Of a stretch of DNA of 64,000 bases, positions 1 through 8,891 are shown piece after piece. The stretch comes from Zhongshania antarctica (GTDB taxonomy: Bacteria > Pseudomonadota > Gammaproteobacteria > Pseudomonadales > Spongiibacteraceae): NCBI RefSeq assembly GCF_014202945.1, contig NZ_JACHHW010000003.1:310001-374000 (forward strand), written 5' to 3'. The position numbers and the translations under genes are program-made. Below the pieces are notes generated by a model, which did no database searches, had not been told where the DNA came from, and saw only the letters and a list, made by a program, of their open reading frames with translations. How positions within the stretch are numbered: the stretch's first letter is position 1; every line of letters starts with the position of its first letter.

Positions 1-2
1 AG

Positions 3-23
3 CGGGCGCCGCTGCGGCGCCCG
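3..23 (-). terminator. GC-rich hairpin after the thiolase gene
   Basis: An 8-bp perfect stem (CGGGCGCC pairing with GGCGCCCG, loop GCTGC) lies just past the stop of the leftward thiolase gene. A T-run for that strand would fall outside the window. On the + strand the hairpin is followed, after a short gap, by a T-rich stretch at 30-39, so it may act on either strand. Confidence 0.5.
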
Positions 24-30
24 TCGGGCT

Positions 31-1218
31 TTATTTTTTCAGTATGACGGAGGAACCGTGGCCAAACAAACCTTGGTTTGCGGTAATGCCGACTTTGGCA
101 TTGGCGACTTGGCGTTCACCAGCCTGACCGCGCAGCTGCCAGGTTAACTCACACACTTGCGCTAGGGCTTGCGCTGGCACTGCCTCGCCGAAACAGGCTA
201 GACCGCCAGAGGCGTTTACCGGCAGACGACCACCGATTTTGGTAACACCTTCGCGCACCATTTGCGCGGCTTCGCCTCGGGGGCAAAGCAGCAAGTCTTC
301 ATACCAATCTAATTCCAGCGCCGAGGACAGGTCGTAGACTTCAGCCAAGCTGATGTCTTCTGGGCCGATACCTGCCTGTTCGTAGGCCTGTTTGGGCAGG
401 GCTGCACGAAAACTGTGGGCTTCAACACCGGCGGCGGCCGCAGAGTCGGTGGCAATATCGGGCATCTCTACCACTGCGCTGGCGAAGGTCGGGGTAACGG
501 TAGATACCGCAGCTACTTTCACCGCGTCGGCTTTGCCCATGCGTTTTGCGTAATCCATGCTGGTTACAATCATGGCCGCGCCGCCGTCAGAGGTGGCGCA
601 GATCTGCAATAGCCGCAGTGGGTCGGCGACCATGGCAGAATTGAGTATTTCTTCCATGGTAAATTTTTTCTTGTAGCGGGCATTGGGGTTGGTAAAGCCA
701 TGCTCGCTGTTTTTGATTTTGACTAAACCAAAATCTTCTTCGGTGTCGCCGTATAAATCCATGCGACGACGGGCGTACAGGGCAAAATAGGTAGGATTAG
801 TAATGCCTAGGTAAAAGCGCAGCCAATCTGGGTCTTCTGGGCGGTAGCCTTTGGCGGGGGCCAAAAAGCCTTTGGGGGTGGTGTCGGCGCCAACCACCAG
901 GGCAACTTCACATTCACCGGCCAGTATCTTGGCGCGGGCGGCGGCGAGGGCCTGGGAGCCTGAGGCGCAGGCCGCGTAAGAGGTGTTTACTTGGGCGCCT
1001 TGCCAGCCTAGGGCCTGAGCGATGGTGGCGCCGGCAACATAGCCGGGGTAGCCGCAGCGCATAGTTGCTGCGCCGGACACAAAGCCCACATCTTGCCAGG
1101 GAATACCGGCATCTTTAAGGGCGGCGCGAGCGGCGTATACACCGTATTCGCTAAAATTCTTGCCCCATTTACCCCAGGGGTGCATACCAACGCCCAATAC
1201 TGCAATATCTTGATTCAT
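31..1218 (-). CDS. SCP2/thiolase-family protein (DUF35 partner)
   Basis: A thiolase-fold protein of 395 aa, of the lipid-transfer (SCP2-thiolase) type that acts with a small zinc-ribbon/OB-fold partner on acyl-CoAs. The nucleophilic cysteine sits in ACASGSQA (about Cys84). The C-terminal block where thiolases carry GHPxGATG instead reads GLACFGEAVPAQA, so the usual catalytic His is absent. The same variant occurs, as I recall, in actinobacterial lipid-transfer proteins. The start was moved to the ATG at 1218 because AAGGAG lies upstream and the first conserved block (MNQDIAVLGVG) begins there. The partner gene ends 23 bp upstream, so the two are probably co-transcribed. The reaction may be thiolysis or retro-aldol cleavage; the substrate is unknown. 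Confidence 0.85.
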   Translation of the reverse strand: MNQDIAVLGVGMHPWGKWGKNFSEYGVYAARAALKDAGIPWQDVGFVSGAATMRCGYPGYVAGATIAQALGWQGAQVNTSYAACASGSQALAAARAKILAGECEVALVVGADTTPKGFLAPAKGYRPEDPDWLRFYLGITNPTYFALYARRRMDLYGDTEEDFGLVKIKNSEHGFTNPNARYKKKFTMEEILNSAMVADPLRLLQICATSDGGAAMIVTSMDYAKRMGKADAVKVAAVSTVTPTFASAVVEMPDIATDSAAAAGVEAHSFRAALPKQAYEQAGIGPEDISLAEVYDLSSALELDWYEDLLLCPRGEAAQMVREGVTKIGGRLPVNASGGLACFGEAVPAQALAQVCELTWQLRGQAGERQVANAKVGITANQGLFGHGSSVILKK

Positions 1219-1241
1219 TCTGTGCTTCTCCTTGGGCGCGC

Positions 1242-1676
1242 TTAGCGCACTGGCTGCCATTTCCAGGTGACTTTAATGGCGTCGTCGTCTTCGTGCAGGG
1301 TTTCGAGTACCAGCTCTGCAGACTGGCCCACTTTTAACTGATCCACATCAACGCCTTTTATTACTTGGCCGAGAATAATCATTTTCTCTTTTTCGAGCTC
1401 CACGGCGGCAATGGCATACGGTACATAGGGGTCTTCGGCCACAAATGGCTCTGGCGGCTTGTAGCAGGCATTGGTGTAAGACCAAATTTTGCCGGTGCGG
1501 CTCAATTCAACCTCGCTAAACTCTGTGCTGTCGCAGGCTGGGTTCTTGCAAAAATTCAGGGTCTTAGGGAAGTAGTAGGTGCCGCAATGGTCACAGCAGG
1601 CGCCAATTAAATGGGGGGTGTCCGTGTTAAGGGTAAACCAGCCGTCAATAGCGGCCTGCACCGGTTTGTTACTCAT
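1242..1676 (-). CDS. Zn-ribbon/OB-fold (DUF35) acyl-CoA-binding partner
   Basis: A 144-aa protein with an N-terminal rubredoxin-like zinc ribbon (CDHC, then a second pair spaced as CKNPAC) followed by an OB-fold region. Proteins of this family bind acyl-CoA and form complexes with the thiolase-like protein encoded next to them; examples are known in steroid side-chain aldolases. The ATG at 1676 is preceded by GGAGA at good spacing. The adjacent downstream thiolase supports an obligate two-subunit enzyme. Divergent transcription from the acyl-CoA dehydrogenase at 1981 suggests shared control. Confidence 0.85.
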   Translation of the reverse strand: MSNKPVQAAIDGWFTLNTDTPHLIGACCDHCGTYYFPKTLNFCKNPACDSTEFSEVELSRTGKIWSYTNACYKPPEPFVAEDPYVPYAIAAVELEKEKMIILGQVIKGVDVDQLKVGQSAELVLETLHEDDDAIKVTWKWQPVR

Positions 1677-1861
1677 GGTTTGTCTCCACTGGGTGGACAA
1701 TTAATGACACGGTTAGGGGATCTCTGAGCTGTTCAGAGGGGCCTTAATAGATTCCCGTGTAAAGCGATCTCAATTTAACGCTGGAATCATCGCAAGTTCA
1801 CTCTGCTGGGGCTATCGTCTAAATGGCTGAGAGTAGGGCGTTGCAATGTGGTGCAGGACTA

Positions 1862-1935
1862 AAAGCTTATGACTGCAATTGTCACTGCGGTGAGTGGTTT
1901 TGCAATTGTCGGGGTCTTGCTAAAGCTTATGATTG
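1862..1935. promoter_or_regulatory. Repeated motifs in divergent promoter region
   Basis: The 300-bp space between the OB-fold gene and the dehydrogenase at 1981 carries two pairs of direct repeats. AAAGCTTATGAYTG occurs at 1862-1875 and 1922-1935, exactly 60 bp apart. TGCAATTGTC occurs at 1874-1883 and 1901-1910. They could be operator sites for an unlinked regulator; no function is shown. Confidence 0.35.
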
Positions 1936-1980
1936 AAGAATAACAATGAAAACCACAAGCGGCGAATTAAGGGGCCAGTA

Positions 1981-3168
1981 ATGAAAGTTGAATTTACCGC
2001 AGCGCAGGATGCCCTGCGCAAAGAGTTGCGCAGCTATTTTGAGCAATTAATGACCCCAGAGTTAAGTGCCGAGTGCGACGAGGCAATGGGCGAGGGCGGC
2101 GGCCCGCTGTGGCGAGAAGCCCTGCGCCAAATGGGTAAAGACGGCTGGATTGGCGTGGGTTGGCCTAAAGAGCTGGGCGGGCGGGGAATGAGTCCTATTG
2201 AGCAGTTTATCTTTGTTGAAGAGGTAATGCGCGCGGGCTACCCCTTTCCGTTTTTAACCACGGAGTCGGTGGGGCCGCAACTGGCTGAGTTTGGCAACGA
2301 AAGCCAAAAGCGCGATATCGTCCCCAAAATACTGGCCGGTGAGTGCCTTATCGCTATTGGTTACTCCGAGCCAGGTGCGGGTACCGACTTGGCCAGTTTG
2401 AAAACAAGCGCGGTTAAAGACGGCGATGAGTGGGTGATTAACGGCCAAAAAATGTGGACGAGTCTGGCCCATTTCTGCGACTACGTGTGGCTGGCCTGTC
2501 GCACTGACCCCGATGCGGCCAAGCCCCATAAGGGCATTTCTATGTTCATGGTGCCTACCAGTGATCCCGGTTGGAGTTGCAGCCCAGTGGTAACCTTGGG
2601 TGGGGTGCGCACTAACGCAACTTTTTACGACAATATTAGAGTGCCGGCCGATGCCATGGTGGGCGAGCTCAACGGCGGCTGGAAGTTAATCACGAGTCAG
2701 CTTAACCGCGAACGTCTCAGTCTTGTGAATTTTGGCCCCACTGCGGAAATGTTCAATAACGTGGTGCGCTGGGCACAGCAAATGGAAATGCCCGCGGGCG
2801 GCAAACTGATTGACGAGCCCTGGGTGCAGATTAACTTAGCCAAGGTGCGTGCCGGTGTCGAAGCGCTAAAACTGGTGTGCTACAAGCAGGCTTGGGCAAT
2901 GAGCGAAGGTACGTTGGAAATGGCCGATGCTTCAGCGGCCAAGGTCTATGGCTCAGAATTTTTTATCGAAGTTTATCGCCTATTGGGCGAAATTATAGGT
3001 CAAGCAAGTTTGATTAACCGCAAGACCGAGGGCGCCAATGCAATGGCTTCGCGAATTGAGCGTTTGTACCGCACCGCCTCCATCATCACCTTTGGCGGTG
3101 GCACCAACGAAATTCAGCGCGACATTATTTCTGCCGCCGGTTTGTGGATGCCCCGCGCGACGCGCTAG
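1981..3168 (+). CDS. Acyl-CoA dehydrogenase, large/alpha subunit type
   Basis: A flavin-dependent acyl-CoA dehydrogenase of 395 aa that would introduce an alpha,beta double bond into an acyl-CoA. Family blocks are clear: IGYSEPGAGTDLASL in the FAD/substrate domain, a KMWTSLAH segment, and the C-terminal FGGGTNEIQRDII. The start at 1981 is supported by AAGGGG upstream and by the FTAAQDALR start of the N-terminal helical domain. The next gene, 20 bp downstream, encodes a diverged second subunit, the arrangement of alpha2beta2 heteromeric dehydrogenases used on bulky or cyclic substrates. Confidence 0.88.
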   Translation: MKVEFTAAQDALRKELRSYFEQLMTPELSAECDEAMGEGGGPLWREALRQMGKDGWIGVGWPKELGGRGMSPIEQFIFVEEVMRAGYPFPFLTTESVGPQLAEFGNESQKRDIVPKILAGECLIAIGYSEPGAGTDLASLKTSAVKDGDEWVINGQKMWTSLAHFCDYVWLACRTDPDAAKPHKGISMFMVPTSDPGWSCSPVVTLGGVRTNATFYDNIRVPADAMVGELNGGWKLITSQLNRERLSLVNFGPTAEMFNNVVRWAQQMEMPAGGKLIDEPWVQINLAKVRAGVEALKLVCYKQAWAMSEGTLEMADASAAKVYGSEFFIEVYRLLGEIIGQASLINRKTEGANAMASRIERLYRTASIITFGGGTNEIQRDIISAAGLWMPRATR

Positions 3169-3188
3169 CCCAATAATAGGAGTTAATC

Positions 3189-4325
3189 ATGGATTTTGGA
3201 TTTTCTGAACAGCAGCGCGACGTACAAAACCTAGCGCGCCAGATTCTGGGTGACAATGTGAGCCCAGAAAGTTTGGCGCAGTACGACGGCTATAAAGCAG
3301 ATCGCTTTGACAAGGCCTTGTGGGACAAACTGGCCGAGGCTGGGTTACTCGGTTTAGCCGTTGCCGAAGAGTACGGCGGTATGGGTTTTGGCTTTTTTGA
3401 GCTGGCTCTTCTTATTGAAGAAGCGGGCCGCAGCATTGCGCCAGTGCCACTAAGCGCACATTTGGTGTCGGCGGCGCTGCCTATTCAGCAATTTGGCAGC
3501 GCAGCGCAGAAACAGCGCTATTTGCCGGGCGTGGCCAGCGGCCAAATAATGTTGAGCGCCGCACTTACTGAGCCCTATAACGAAGACCCCGCCCAGCCAA
3601 TTCTAACGACCGCCACTGCTGACGGCACTGGCCTTCGGATTAGCGGTGATAAAACGGCAGTGCCGTTTGCCCACCTTGCCGACCGAATCGTGCTGTCGGC
3701 CAAAATGGGTGACGGTGTTGTTGTGGTATTGCTCGACCCAAAGGCAGCGGGCCTGAGCATGACGCCAATGCAGGTGACCACCTATGAGCCTCAGTTTGCC
3801 CTGAGCTTGGACAATGTCAGCATCGCTGCAGAAGATATTTTGGCCAGCGCAGACCGCGGCCGTGAAGTAATGCAGTGGCTAACAGAGCGAACTTCCGTCG
3901 CACTGTGTGCCCATCAATTGGGAGCCAGCGACAAAGCCATGCGCATGACCGCCTCGTACACTGCTGAGCGCAAACAGTTCGGCGTGTTAATTTCCACGTT
4001 TCAAGCCGTTGGCCACCGCGCTGCCAATTGCTTTATTGATGTGGAATGCTTGCGTTTGAACACCTACCAAGCAGTCAGCCGCTTAGATGGTGGTCTGGAT
4101 GCCAGCAATGAAGTCCAAATCGCCAAGATTTGGGCGGGTGATGTTGGTCATCGGGTTAGTTATGCCGCGCAGCATTTACATGGTGGCACCGGTATTGATC
4201 GTGACTACCCGCTGTGGCGTTATTGCACGTGGTTGCGTTACAACGAAATAAGTTTGGGCAGCTCCGCCAAGAATTTGGCCAGTCTTGGTAAGCGTATCGC
4301 CGCTGGTGAGGCTTTTTGTCGCTAG
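3189..4325 (+). CDS. Acyl-CoA dehydrogenase, small/beta subunit type
   Basis: A 378-aa acyl-CoA dehydrogenase homologue. It has the N-terminal helical domain, a weakly conserved middle domain, and the C-terminal ERKQFG and HLHGGTGIDRDYPLWRY blocks. It lacks the TNEIQR-type end seen in its upstream neighbour, as expected for the second subunit of a heteromeric enzyme. AGGAG precedes the ATG. It is likely translated with the gene at 1981 and the pair ends at a strong terminator. Confidence 0.85.
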   Translation: MDFGFSEQQRDVQNLARQILGDNVSPESLAQYDGYKADRFDKALWDKLAEAGLLGLAVAEEYGGMGFGFFELALLIEEAGRSIAPVPLSAHLVSAALPIQQFGSAAQKQRYLPGVASGQIMLSAALTEPYNEDPAQPILTTATADGTGLRISGDKTAVPFAHLADRIVLSAKMGDGVVVVLLDPKAAGLSMTPMQVTTYEPQFALSLDNVSIAAEDILASADRGREVMQWLTERTSVALCAHQLGASDKAMRMTASYTAERKQFGVLISTFQAVGHRAANCFIDVECLRLNTYQAVSRLDGGLDASNEVQIAKIWAGDVGHRVSYAAQHLHGGTGIDRDYPLWRYCTWLRYNEISLGSSAKNLASLGKRIAAGEAFCR

Positions 4326-4352
4326 GCTTGTCCTGCGCTGCTTGAACCCTAT

Positions 4353-4380
4353 AAAAACCGCCGCTTTTGTGGCGGTTTTT
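4353..4380 (+). terminator. Rho-independent terminator
   Basis: A perfect 10-bp stem (AAAAACCGCC with GGCGGTTTTT, loop GCTTTTGT) ends in five T. It closes the dehydrogenase operon and is symmetrical enough to work on both strands. Confidence 0.9.
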
Positions 4381-4507
4381 GCATTCTGCCTTAGTAAAGT
4401 GCCCAGCTGGGCTACGCAGCGTAATCTTATGGTCTAGAATCGAAGATGTTATTCATTAATCACAGTGTTAGCATCGACGTATACGCTAAAATAACGAGGC
4501 AATAATA

Positions 4508-4924
4508 ATGAAGTGCACTACCGTGCGTAAAAAAGCTGGGCTGTTTGCTGTATTAATGGGCTTTATAACAAGTTCGTATGCTATTGAGAGTGGTGACATT
4601 GAAAACCGTGTCGGTTTTATCGACGAAAGTACCGGCGCTAAAGTGGAGGCCATTGAGCGCGGTGAGCAATCGGGTGAATATCGGGTTTTAATTTCTATTC
4701 CTGGCAAGGGCGAATCAGCGGCCATGGAGATCGAAGAAGTGCTGGTTAGTGCGCCAAGCATTGCGCCTGACTTAGAAGATAAACCGGCGCCGACCCGCTA
4801 CGAATTTGTTAATGATTACAGTGCCGACCGCTATGGTCTGTATATTTATATCGGCAAGAACAAAGACTGGCCGTTTCGTATTTACTTCAAAGATCACGAC
4901 AGTGAGTTATTACACGACCACTGA
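4508..4924 (+). CDS. Small exported protein, unknown function
   Basis: A 138-aa protein with a probable signal peptide (basic MKCTTVRKK start, hydrophobic GLFAVLMGFITSSYA, cleavage after SYA). The mature part is acidic and contains an aromatic stretch (YGLYIYIGKN) and no motif I recognise. It stands alone between a terminator and a convergent operon, ending 8 bp from the aldolase gene on the other strand. A GAGG lies upstream of the ATG. Function is unknown; a periplasmic location is the most that can be said. Confidence 0.6.
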   Translation: MKCTTVRKKAGLFAVLMGFITSSYAIESGDIENRVGFIDESTGAKVEAIERGEQSGEYRVLISIPGKGESAAMEIEEVLVSAPSIAPDLEDKPAPTRYEFVNDYSADRYGLYIYIGKNKDWPFRIYFKDHDSELLHDH

Positions 4925-4932
4925 TTAATTCG

Positions 4933-5865
4933 CTAAGAAGATGCGTTTAATTTAAAAACACCCTTTTCAATTTGGCGTTTTATCCACTTTGTCGAGCCTG
5001 CGTTAGTGAGGCTGCCTGTTTGAGCGGCCACTAAATCGGCTGCTTGAATTAAATTTGCGAGATTGATGCCGGTGTCATAGCCCATCTGATTTAGCATCAG
5101 CACCACATCTTCGGTGGCGACGTTGCCGGATGCGCCGGGTGCGAAGGGGCAGCCACCTAAACCGCCAATGGCAGCGTCGAATTTGCGAATCCCGCACTCA
5201 ACGGCAGCATAGACATTGGCCAAGCCCATACCTCGGGTGTCGTGAAAGTGGCAGGACAGTCGCTTGGCCCCGAACTGGGCGACTAGTTTCGACATTAAGG
5301 ATTTAACTTGTGCCGGCGACGCCGCGCCAATCGTATCAGCAAGCACCACCTCAGGTGCGCCAGCTGCAAAAAGTGTCGTACACAAGTCGATAACTGTTTG
5401 TTCTGCTACTAGGCCTTCAAATGGACATTCCCACGCCGTGGCGATGCACGCGAGGGTGTTCATGCTATCTGATCGACTTCTCCCGAGCACTTCAGTGGCA
5501 AAACTCAAAACCTCTGCATTGCTCATATTAATATTTTTTTTATTCATTGAATTACTGGCGGCTATGACCAAACTTACCGTGTTCATCCCTGCCACTTTTG
5601 CCAATTCGTAACCTTTAAAATTTGGGATTAAGGCTGAGAAATGAAAGTCGCCAGTCGGTAGCTGGGCAACAATGTCTGCGGTACCGCGCATGGCCGGTAC
5701 CGCTATGGGGGAAACGAAAGAGCCGACTTCAATGTGCTTTACCCCCGCGTTGAGAAGCGCTTGAATTAAGGCTAAACGCTGTTGCGGCTCAAGAGTTTTC
5801 GCTTGATTTTGCAGGCCGTCGCGGGGGCCGACATCATTAATAATAATTTTTTCGGCTATGGTCAT
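4933..5865 (-). CDS. HMG-CoA lyase-family aldolase
   Basis: A TIM-barrel lyase of 310 aa in the 3-hydroxy-3-methylglutaryl-CoA lyase family. It would cleave a 3-hydroxy-3-methyl-acyl-CoA into acetyl-CoA and a keto compound. Visible signatures are NDVGPRDGLQN at the N-terminus with the substrate Arg, the metal ligands in CHFHDTRG, and the cysteine loop GGCPFAPGASGNVATED. The start at 5865 has AGGAG upstream and fits the family N-terminus. It is the last gene of a leftward unit running from the GST gene at 8672. The substrate may be HMG-CoA itself or a longer branched analogue. Confidence 0.88.
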   Translation of the reverse strand: MTIAEKIIINDVGPRDGLQNQAKTLEPQQRLALIQALLNAGVKHIEVGSFVSPIAVPAMRGTADIVAQLPTGDFHFSALIPNFKGYELAKVAGMNTVSLVIAASNSMNKKNINMSNAEVLSFATEVLGRSRSDSMNTLACIATAWECPFEGLVAEQTVIDLCTTLFAAGAPEVVLADTIGAASPAQVKSLMSKLVAQFGAKRLSCHFHDTRGMGLANVYAAVECGIRKFDAAIGGLGGCPFAPGASGNVATEDVVLMLNQMGYDTGINLANLIQAADLVAAQTGSLTNAGSTKWIKRQIEKGVFKLNASS

Positions 5866-5893
5866 AGTCCGTTCTCCTAAGCCACTAAGTGCG

Positions 5894-7093
5894 TTAAGCA
5901 ATGATGTTGGCTGCCTTCAGTTTAGCGGTATCGCTGGCAGTGTAATTGTTGAGCTCTGCCATTAGCTGATCGGTATTTTGTCCTAGCAGCGGCGCGGCCG
6001 AAAAACTTTCTTCATTACTTCGCGATAATTTAATAGGGCAGCCGGGGCCTCGGGTACTTTTTCCCGAGGGATGCTTAAGCTCAACCACCATGTTTCGATG
6101 TTTGACTTGGGGGTCACTGAGCGCGCTGGAAAAGTTGTTTACTGGTGCCACAGGGATACGGGCGGCATTGAGTGCAGCCAGCCAGTGGGCGGTCGTATTC
6201 TGCCGAAATATGTCACTTAGGTGGGTATCGATTATTTCTTTATTATTTAATCGCCCACCTTGCCTATCGAATTCTGAATTTTCAAATTCGGGGTGTTGCA
6301 GCAGGGCCTTTAAGCTTTGCCAGAAAGCGTCGGTGAGCACACAAATGACGATATGGCCGTCAGCGGTTGGGTAGCAATTATACGGTACATGGACAAAATG
6401 ACTGTTGCCAATCGGCTCTGGGTTTTCGCCCGACATGCAGTGCATCGTGGCCATATAATTTAATAGAGAAATTTGCACGTCGAGCATTGAAATGTCGATA
6501 TGCTGACCTCGCCCAGATTGGTGACGCTCGATAATGGCAGAAAGCACCCCCATTACGCCGAACATGCCGCCGCCCAAATCGCCAATGGGAATCCCCGCGC
6601 GCATAGGCTGACTTGCATCAGTGCCTGTGATTGACATGCCGCCGCCGTAAGCTTGCGCGACTTGGTCGAAAGCGGGGCGCATAGCGCCGGGTCCATGTTC
6701 GCCAAAGCCGGTAATAGAGCAGGTAATAATTTGTGGGTTAACTGCGGACAAATGGGCGTAGTCAATTTTTAATTTTGCGGGCACACCGGCGGCAAAATTA
6801 TTGATAACAACGTCAGCGGTGGTGACGAGTTCGTAGAATATTTTTAGTCCCTCATCACTCTTTAGGTTGATGGCCATACTGCGCTTATTTCGATTTAGAG
6901 TGATGAAATACGCGCCCATGCCGTCTATGGCGTGCTTGGGGTCATTTGCCAAAAGTTGTCGAGTCGCTTCGCCGGTCAACGGTTCGACCTTAATCATATC
7001 GGCACCAAGATCCGCTAGTGTCATAGTGCAAAAGGGGCCTGACAGCATATGCGTTAAATCGAGGATACGTATGCCTGCGAGCGGCTTGTTCAT
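5894..7093 (-). CDS. CaiB/BaiF family III CoA-transferase
   Basis: A 399-aa family III CoA-transferase that moves CoA between carboxylic acids. The N-terminal block GIRILDLTHMLSGPFCTM and the RNKRSMAINLK segment are typical. The catalytic aspartate is probably in IPIGDLGGG. The ATG at 7093 follows GGAG; an alternative ATG lies 12 bp upstream within the ribosome site. It sits between the SDR and the HMG-CoA-lyase-type gene, so it probably activates the hydroxy acid that the lyase then splits. The acid itself cannot be read from the sequence. Confidence 0.87.
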   Translation of the reverse strand: MNKPLAGIRILDLTHMLSGPFCTMTLADLGADMIKVEPLTGEATRQLLANDPKHAIDGMGAYFITLNRNKRSMAINLKSDEGLKIFYELVTTADVVINNFAAGVPAKLKIDYAHLSAVNPQIITCSITGFGEHGPGAMRPAFDQVAQAYGGGMSITGTDASQPMRAGIPIGDLGGGMFGVMGVLSAIIERHQSGRGQHIDISMLDVQISLLNYMATMHCMSGENPEPIGNSHFVHVPYNCYPTADGHIVICVLTDAFWQSLKALLQHPEFENSEFDRQGGRLNNKEIIDTHLSDIFRQNTTAHWLAALNAARIPVAPVNNFSSALSDPQVKHRNMVVELKHPSGKSTRGPGCPIKLSRSNEESFSAAPLLGQNTDQLMAELNNYTASDTAKLKAANIIA

Positions 7094-7146
7094 AAGTTGC
7101 TCCATATGATTAAAACAAGGGGGCTGCGCTTATAGAGTGACCGCGA

Positions 7147-7917
7147 TTAACCGGCACTGATGACTGAGCCACCGTCGATCACTAATAGCCCGCCGGTCAT
7201 ATACGCTGCCGCTCGGGAGCATAAATAAATAGCGGTGCCTGCGGCATCTTCAAGTGCACCGACGCGCCCCATGGGAATGCTGCTATTGAGTGCTTCTTCG
7301 TCTTCCATTAGGAAGGCGGTCATATTGCTGGGGAAGAAGCCGGGGGCAATGGCGTTGACGTTTATATTGTCTTTAACCAGGCTCGCCGCTAATTGTTGGG
7401 TTAGCTGAAGCACGGCGGCTTTGCTTGCCGAGTATGAAAAGGTGTCTTGATGGGAGTACCGTAGGGCGTAAACCGAAGACAAGTTAATAATGCGGGCAGG
7501 GTCGCCGGAGCTTGCTGCTGCGCGTAGTAATGGCAATAATTGCTGGCTGAGGAAAAATACTGATTTAACGTTCAGATCCATTACTTTGTCCCAGCCATGC
7601 TCGGGGAATTCATCAATGGGTGCACCCCATGTAGCACCGGCATTATTAACGAGAATGTCGAGGCTGGTTTCATGTTTGGCGATCTCGGCGGCGCATTGCT
7701 TAACACCGTCAAGTTCGGCGAGGTCTGCGACGATGGCTATACACTTGCCAAATTCAGACAAGCGAGCGCAGGTGGCGTCCAGCTCCTGCTGTTTGCGGGC
7801 TGTGATGTAAACTTTGGCGCCAGCGCGTAAAAATCCTTCCGCAATCATTGCACCGATTCCGCGGGAGCCGCCTGTAACTAAGGCGACTTTGCCTGCAATA
7901 GAAAATAGGTCCTGCAT
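7147..7917 (-). CDS. Short-chain dehydrogenase/reductase
   Basis: A classical SDR of 256 aa with the nucleotide-binding TGGSRGIG near residue 16, the NNAG block, the catalytic Ser in NLSSVYA and the YSASK active site. It ends with the usual GGLLVIDGG sheet. It would oxidise or reduce a hydroxy/keto group with NAD(P). AGGGG precedes the ATG. It lies between GST and CoA-transferase genes in one leftward operon, so the substrate is probably an intermediate of that pathway. Confidence 0.88.
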   Translation of the reverse strand: MQDLFSIAGKVALVTGGSRGIGAMIAEGFLRAGAKVYITARKQQELDATCARLSEFGKCIAIVADLAELDGVKQCAAEIAKHETSLDILVNNAGATWGAPIDEFPEHGWDKVMDLNVKSVFFLSQQLLPLLRAAASSGDPARIINLSSVYALRYSHQDTFSYSASKAAVLQLTQQLAASLVKDNINVNAIAPGFFPSNMTAFLMEDEEALNSSIPMGRVGALEDAAGTAIYLCSRAAAYMTGGLLVIDGGSVISAG

Positions 7918-7952
7918 AGTGTTACCCCTGTGCGTGACGTGGTGAGATTGGT

Positions 7953-8672
7953 TTAACGTGGTCGAAATTGTTCTTCGCCAAAAGAGTAAGACCAGGTTTT
8001 TTCGTCTAATTCCATTTTGTAATTCGGCGGCAGTTTGTATACCCAGCCGTGAATAAGGTCTTTGCCGCGCTCGACGGCGGGGCGCTGTTCGATGCGCTTA
8101 AACCAATTGAATAAATTCGGATAATTATTTTCTAGATGGATATCAATCAGTGGTAAACAACGTATCCATGGCCAGCAAGCGATATCGGCTATGGAGTAAT
8201 CCCCCGCGAGATACTCTCGGTTCTGCAAATGCCCCTCTAAGACGCGACACTGGCGCAGGCTTTCGTTGAGATAGCGTTCGCGGGCGTAGTCCTGCTGAAC
8301 TCGGGCATAGCGAACAAAATGGTGTGCCTGACCTTGCATAGGGCCGACACCGGCAACTTGGAACATAAGCCATTGCAATTGCTGGTAGCGCAGCACGGGT
8401 TCCTTGGCGAGTAATTGACCGCATTTTTCAGCTAGGTAAATTAGAATGGCGCCGGTTTCAAAAATGCTGATAGCTTGATTGTTGCTGTCGAGAACGTCAT
8501 GGTCGACCAGCACCGGTAATTTATTGTTGGGATTTAAGGCAAGCAGCTCTGGTTTGAATTGATCGCCGACACTAATGTCGTAAGGAATCACACGGTATTC
8601 TAGACCGAGCTCTTCTAAGGCAATAGAGATCTTGTGGCCATTGGGGGTTGGTACGGTATGCAGGTCTATCAT
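7953..8672 (-). CDS. Glutathione S-transferase-like protein (YfcG/Ure2p type)
   Basis: A 239-aa protein with an N-terminal thioredoxin-fold domain (IDLHTVPTPNGHKISIALEEL; NPNNKLPVLVD; FETGAILIYLAEK) and an all-helical C-terminal domain, the layout of YfcG-like GSTs. Such proteins often act as disulfide reductases or glutathione transferases. The ATG at 8672 was chosen over a TTG at 8699 because AGGA precedes it and the family start aligns there; the upstream TTG also overlaps a palindromic operator. It is the first gene of the leftward operon GST-SDR-CoA-transferase-aldolase. Confidence 0.87.
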   Translation of the reverse strand: MIDLHTVPTPNGHKISIALEELGLEYRVIPYDISVGDQFKPELLALNPNNKLPVLVDHDVLDSNNQAISIFETGAILIYLAEKCGQLLAKEPVLRYQQLQWLMFQVAGVGPMQGQAHHFVRYARVQQDYARERYLNESLRQCRVLEGHLQNREYLAGDYSIADIACWPWIRCLPLIDIHLENNYPNLFNWFKRIEQRPAVERGKDLIHGWVYKLPPNYKMELDEKTWSYSFGEEQFRPR

Positions 8673-8693
8673 GTGGAGATCCTTCTTATTATA

Positions 8694-8710
8694 TGTCAAT
8701 TATATTGACA
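8694..8710. promoter_or_regulatory. Perfect palindromic operator, site 1
   Basis: TGTCAATTATATTGACA is a perfect inverted repeat (TGTCAA, 5-bp spacer, TTGACA) 22 bp upstream of the GST start. Near-copies occur at 8806, 12599 and 13897 around a MarR gene, so it is a likely MarR-family operator. Confidence 0.75.
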
Positions 8711-8805
8711 TTTGTGTTGTTGATCTGTCCAGTGAAATTTATAGTACGTGGATTTTTATCAGAAATTAATGAGCACTTGACGACGGCGAATTGAGCGGGT
8801 ATTAA

Positions 8806-8822
8806 TGTAAACTATATTGACA
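8806..8822. promoter_or_regulatory. Palindromic operator, site 2
   Basis: TGTAAACTATATTGACA matches the consensus TGTCAA-n5-TTGACA with one mismatch. It lies 70 bp upstream of the TonB-dependent receptor start, in the intergenic region shared with the GST operon. Confidence 0.7.
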
Positions 8823-8891
8823 ATGTGATGCTGTAAGCGATCGCATATATAAGTGCGTTATTTCAACATAATAATAAGTTAGGTGCATATC

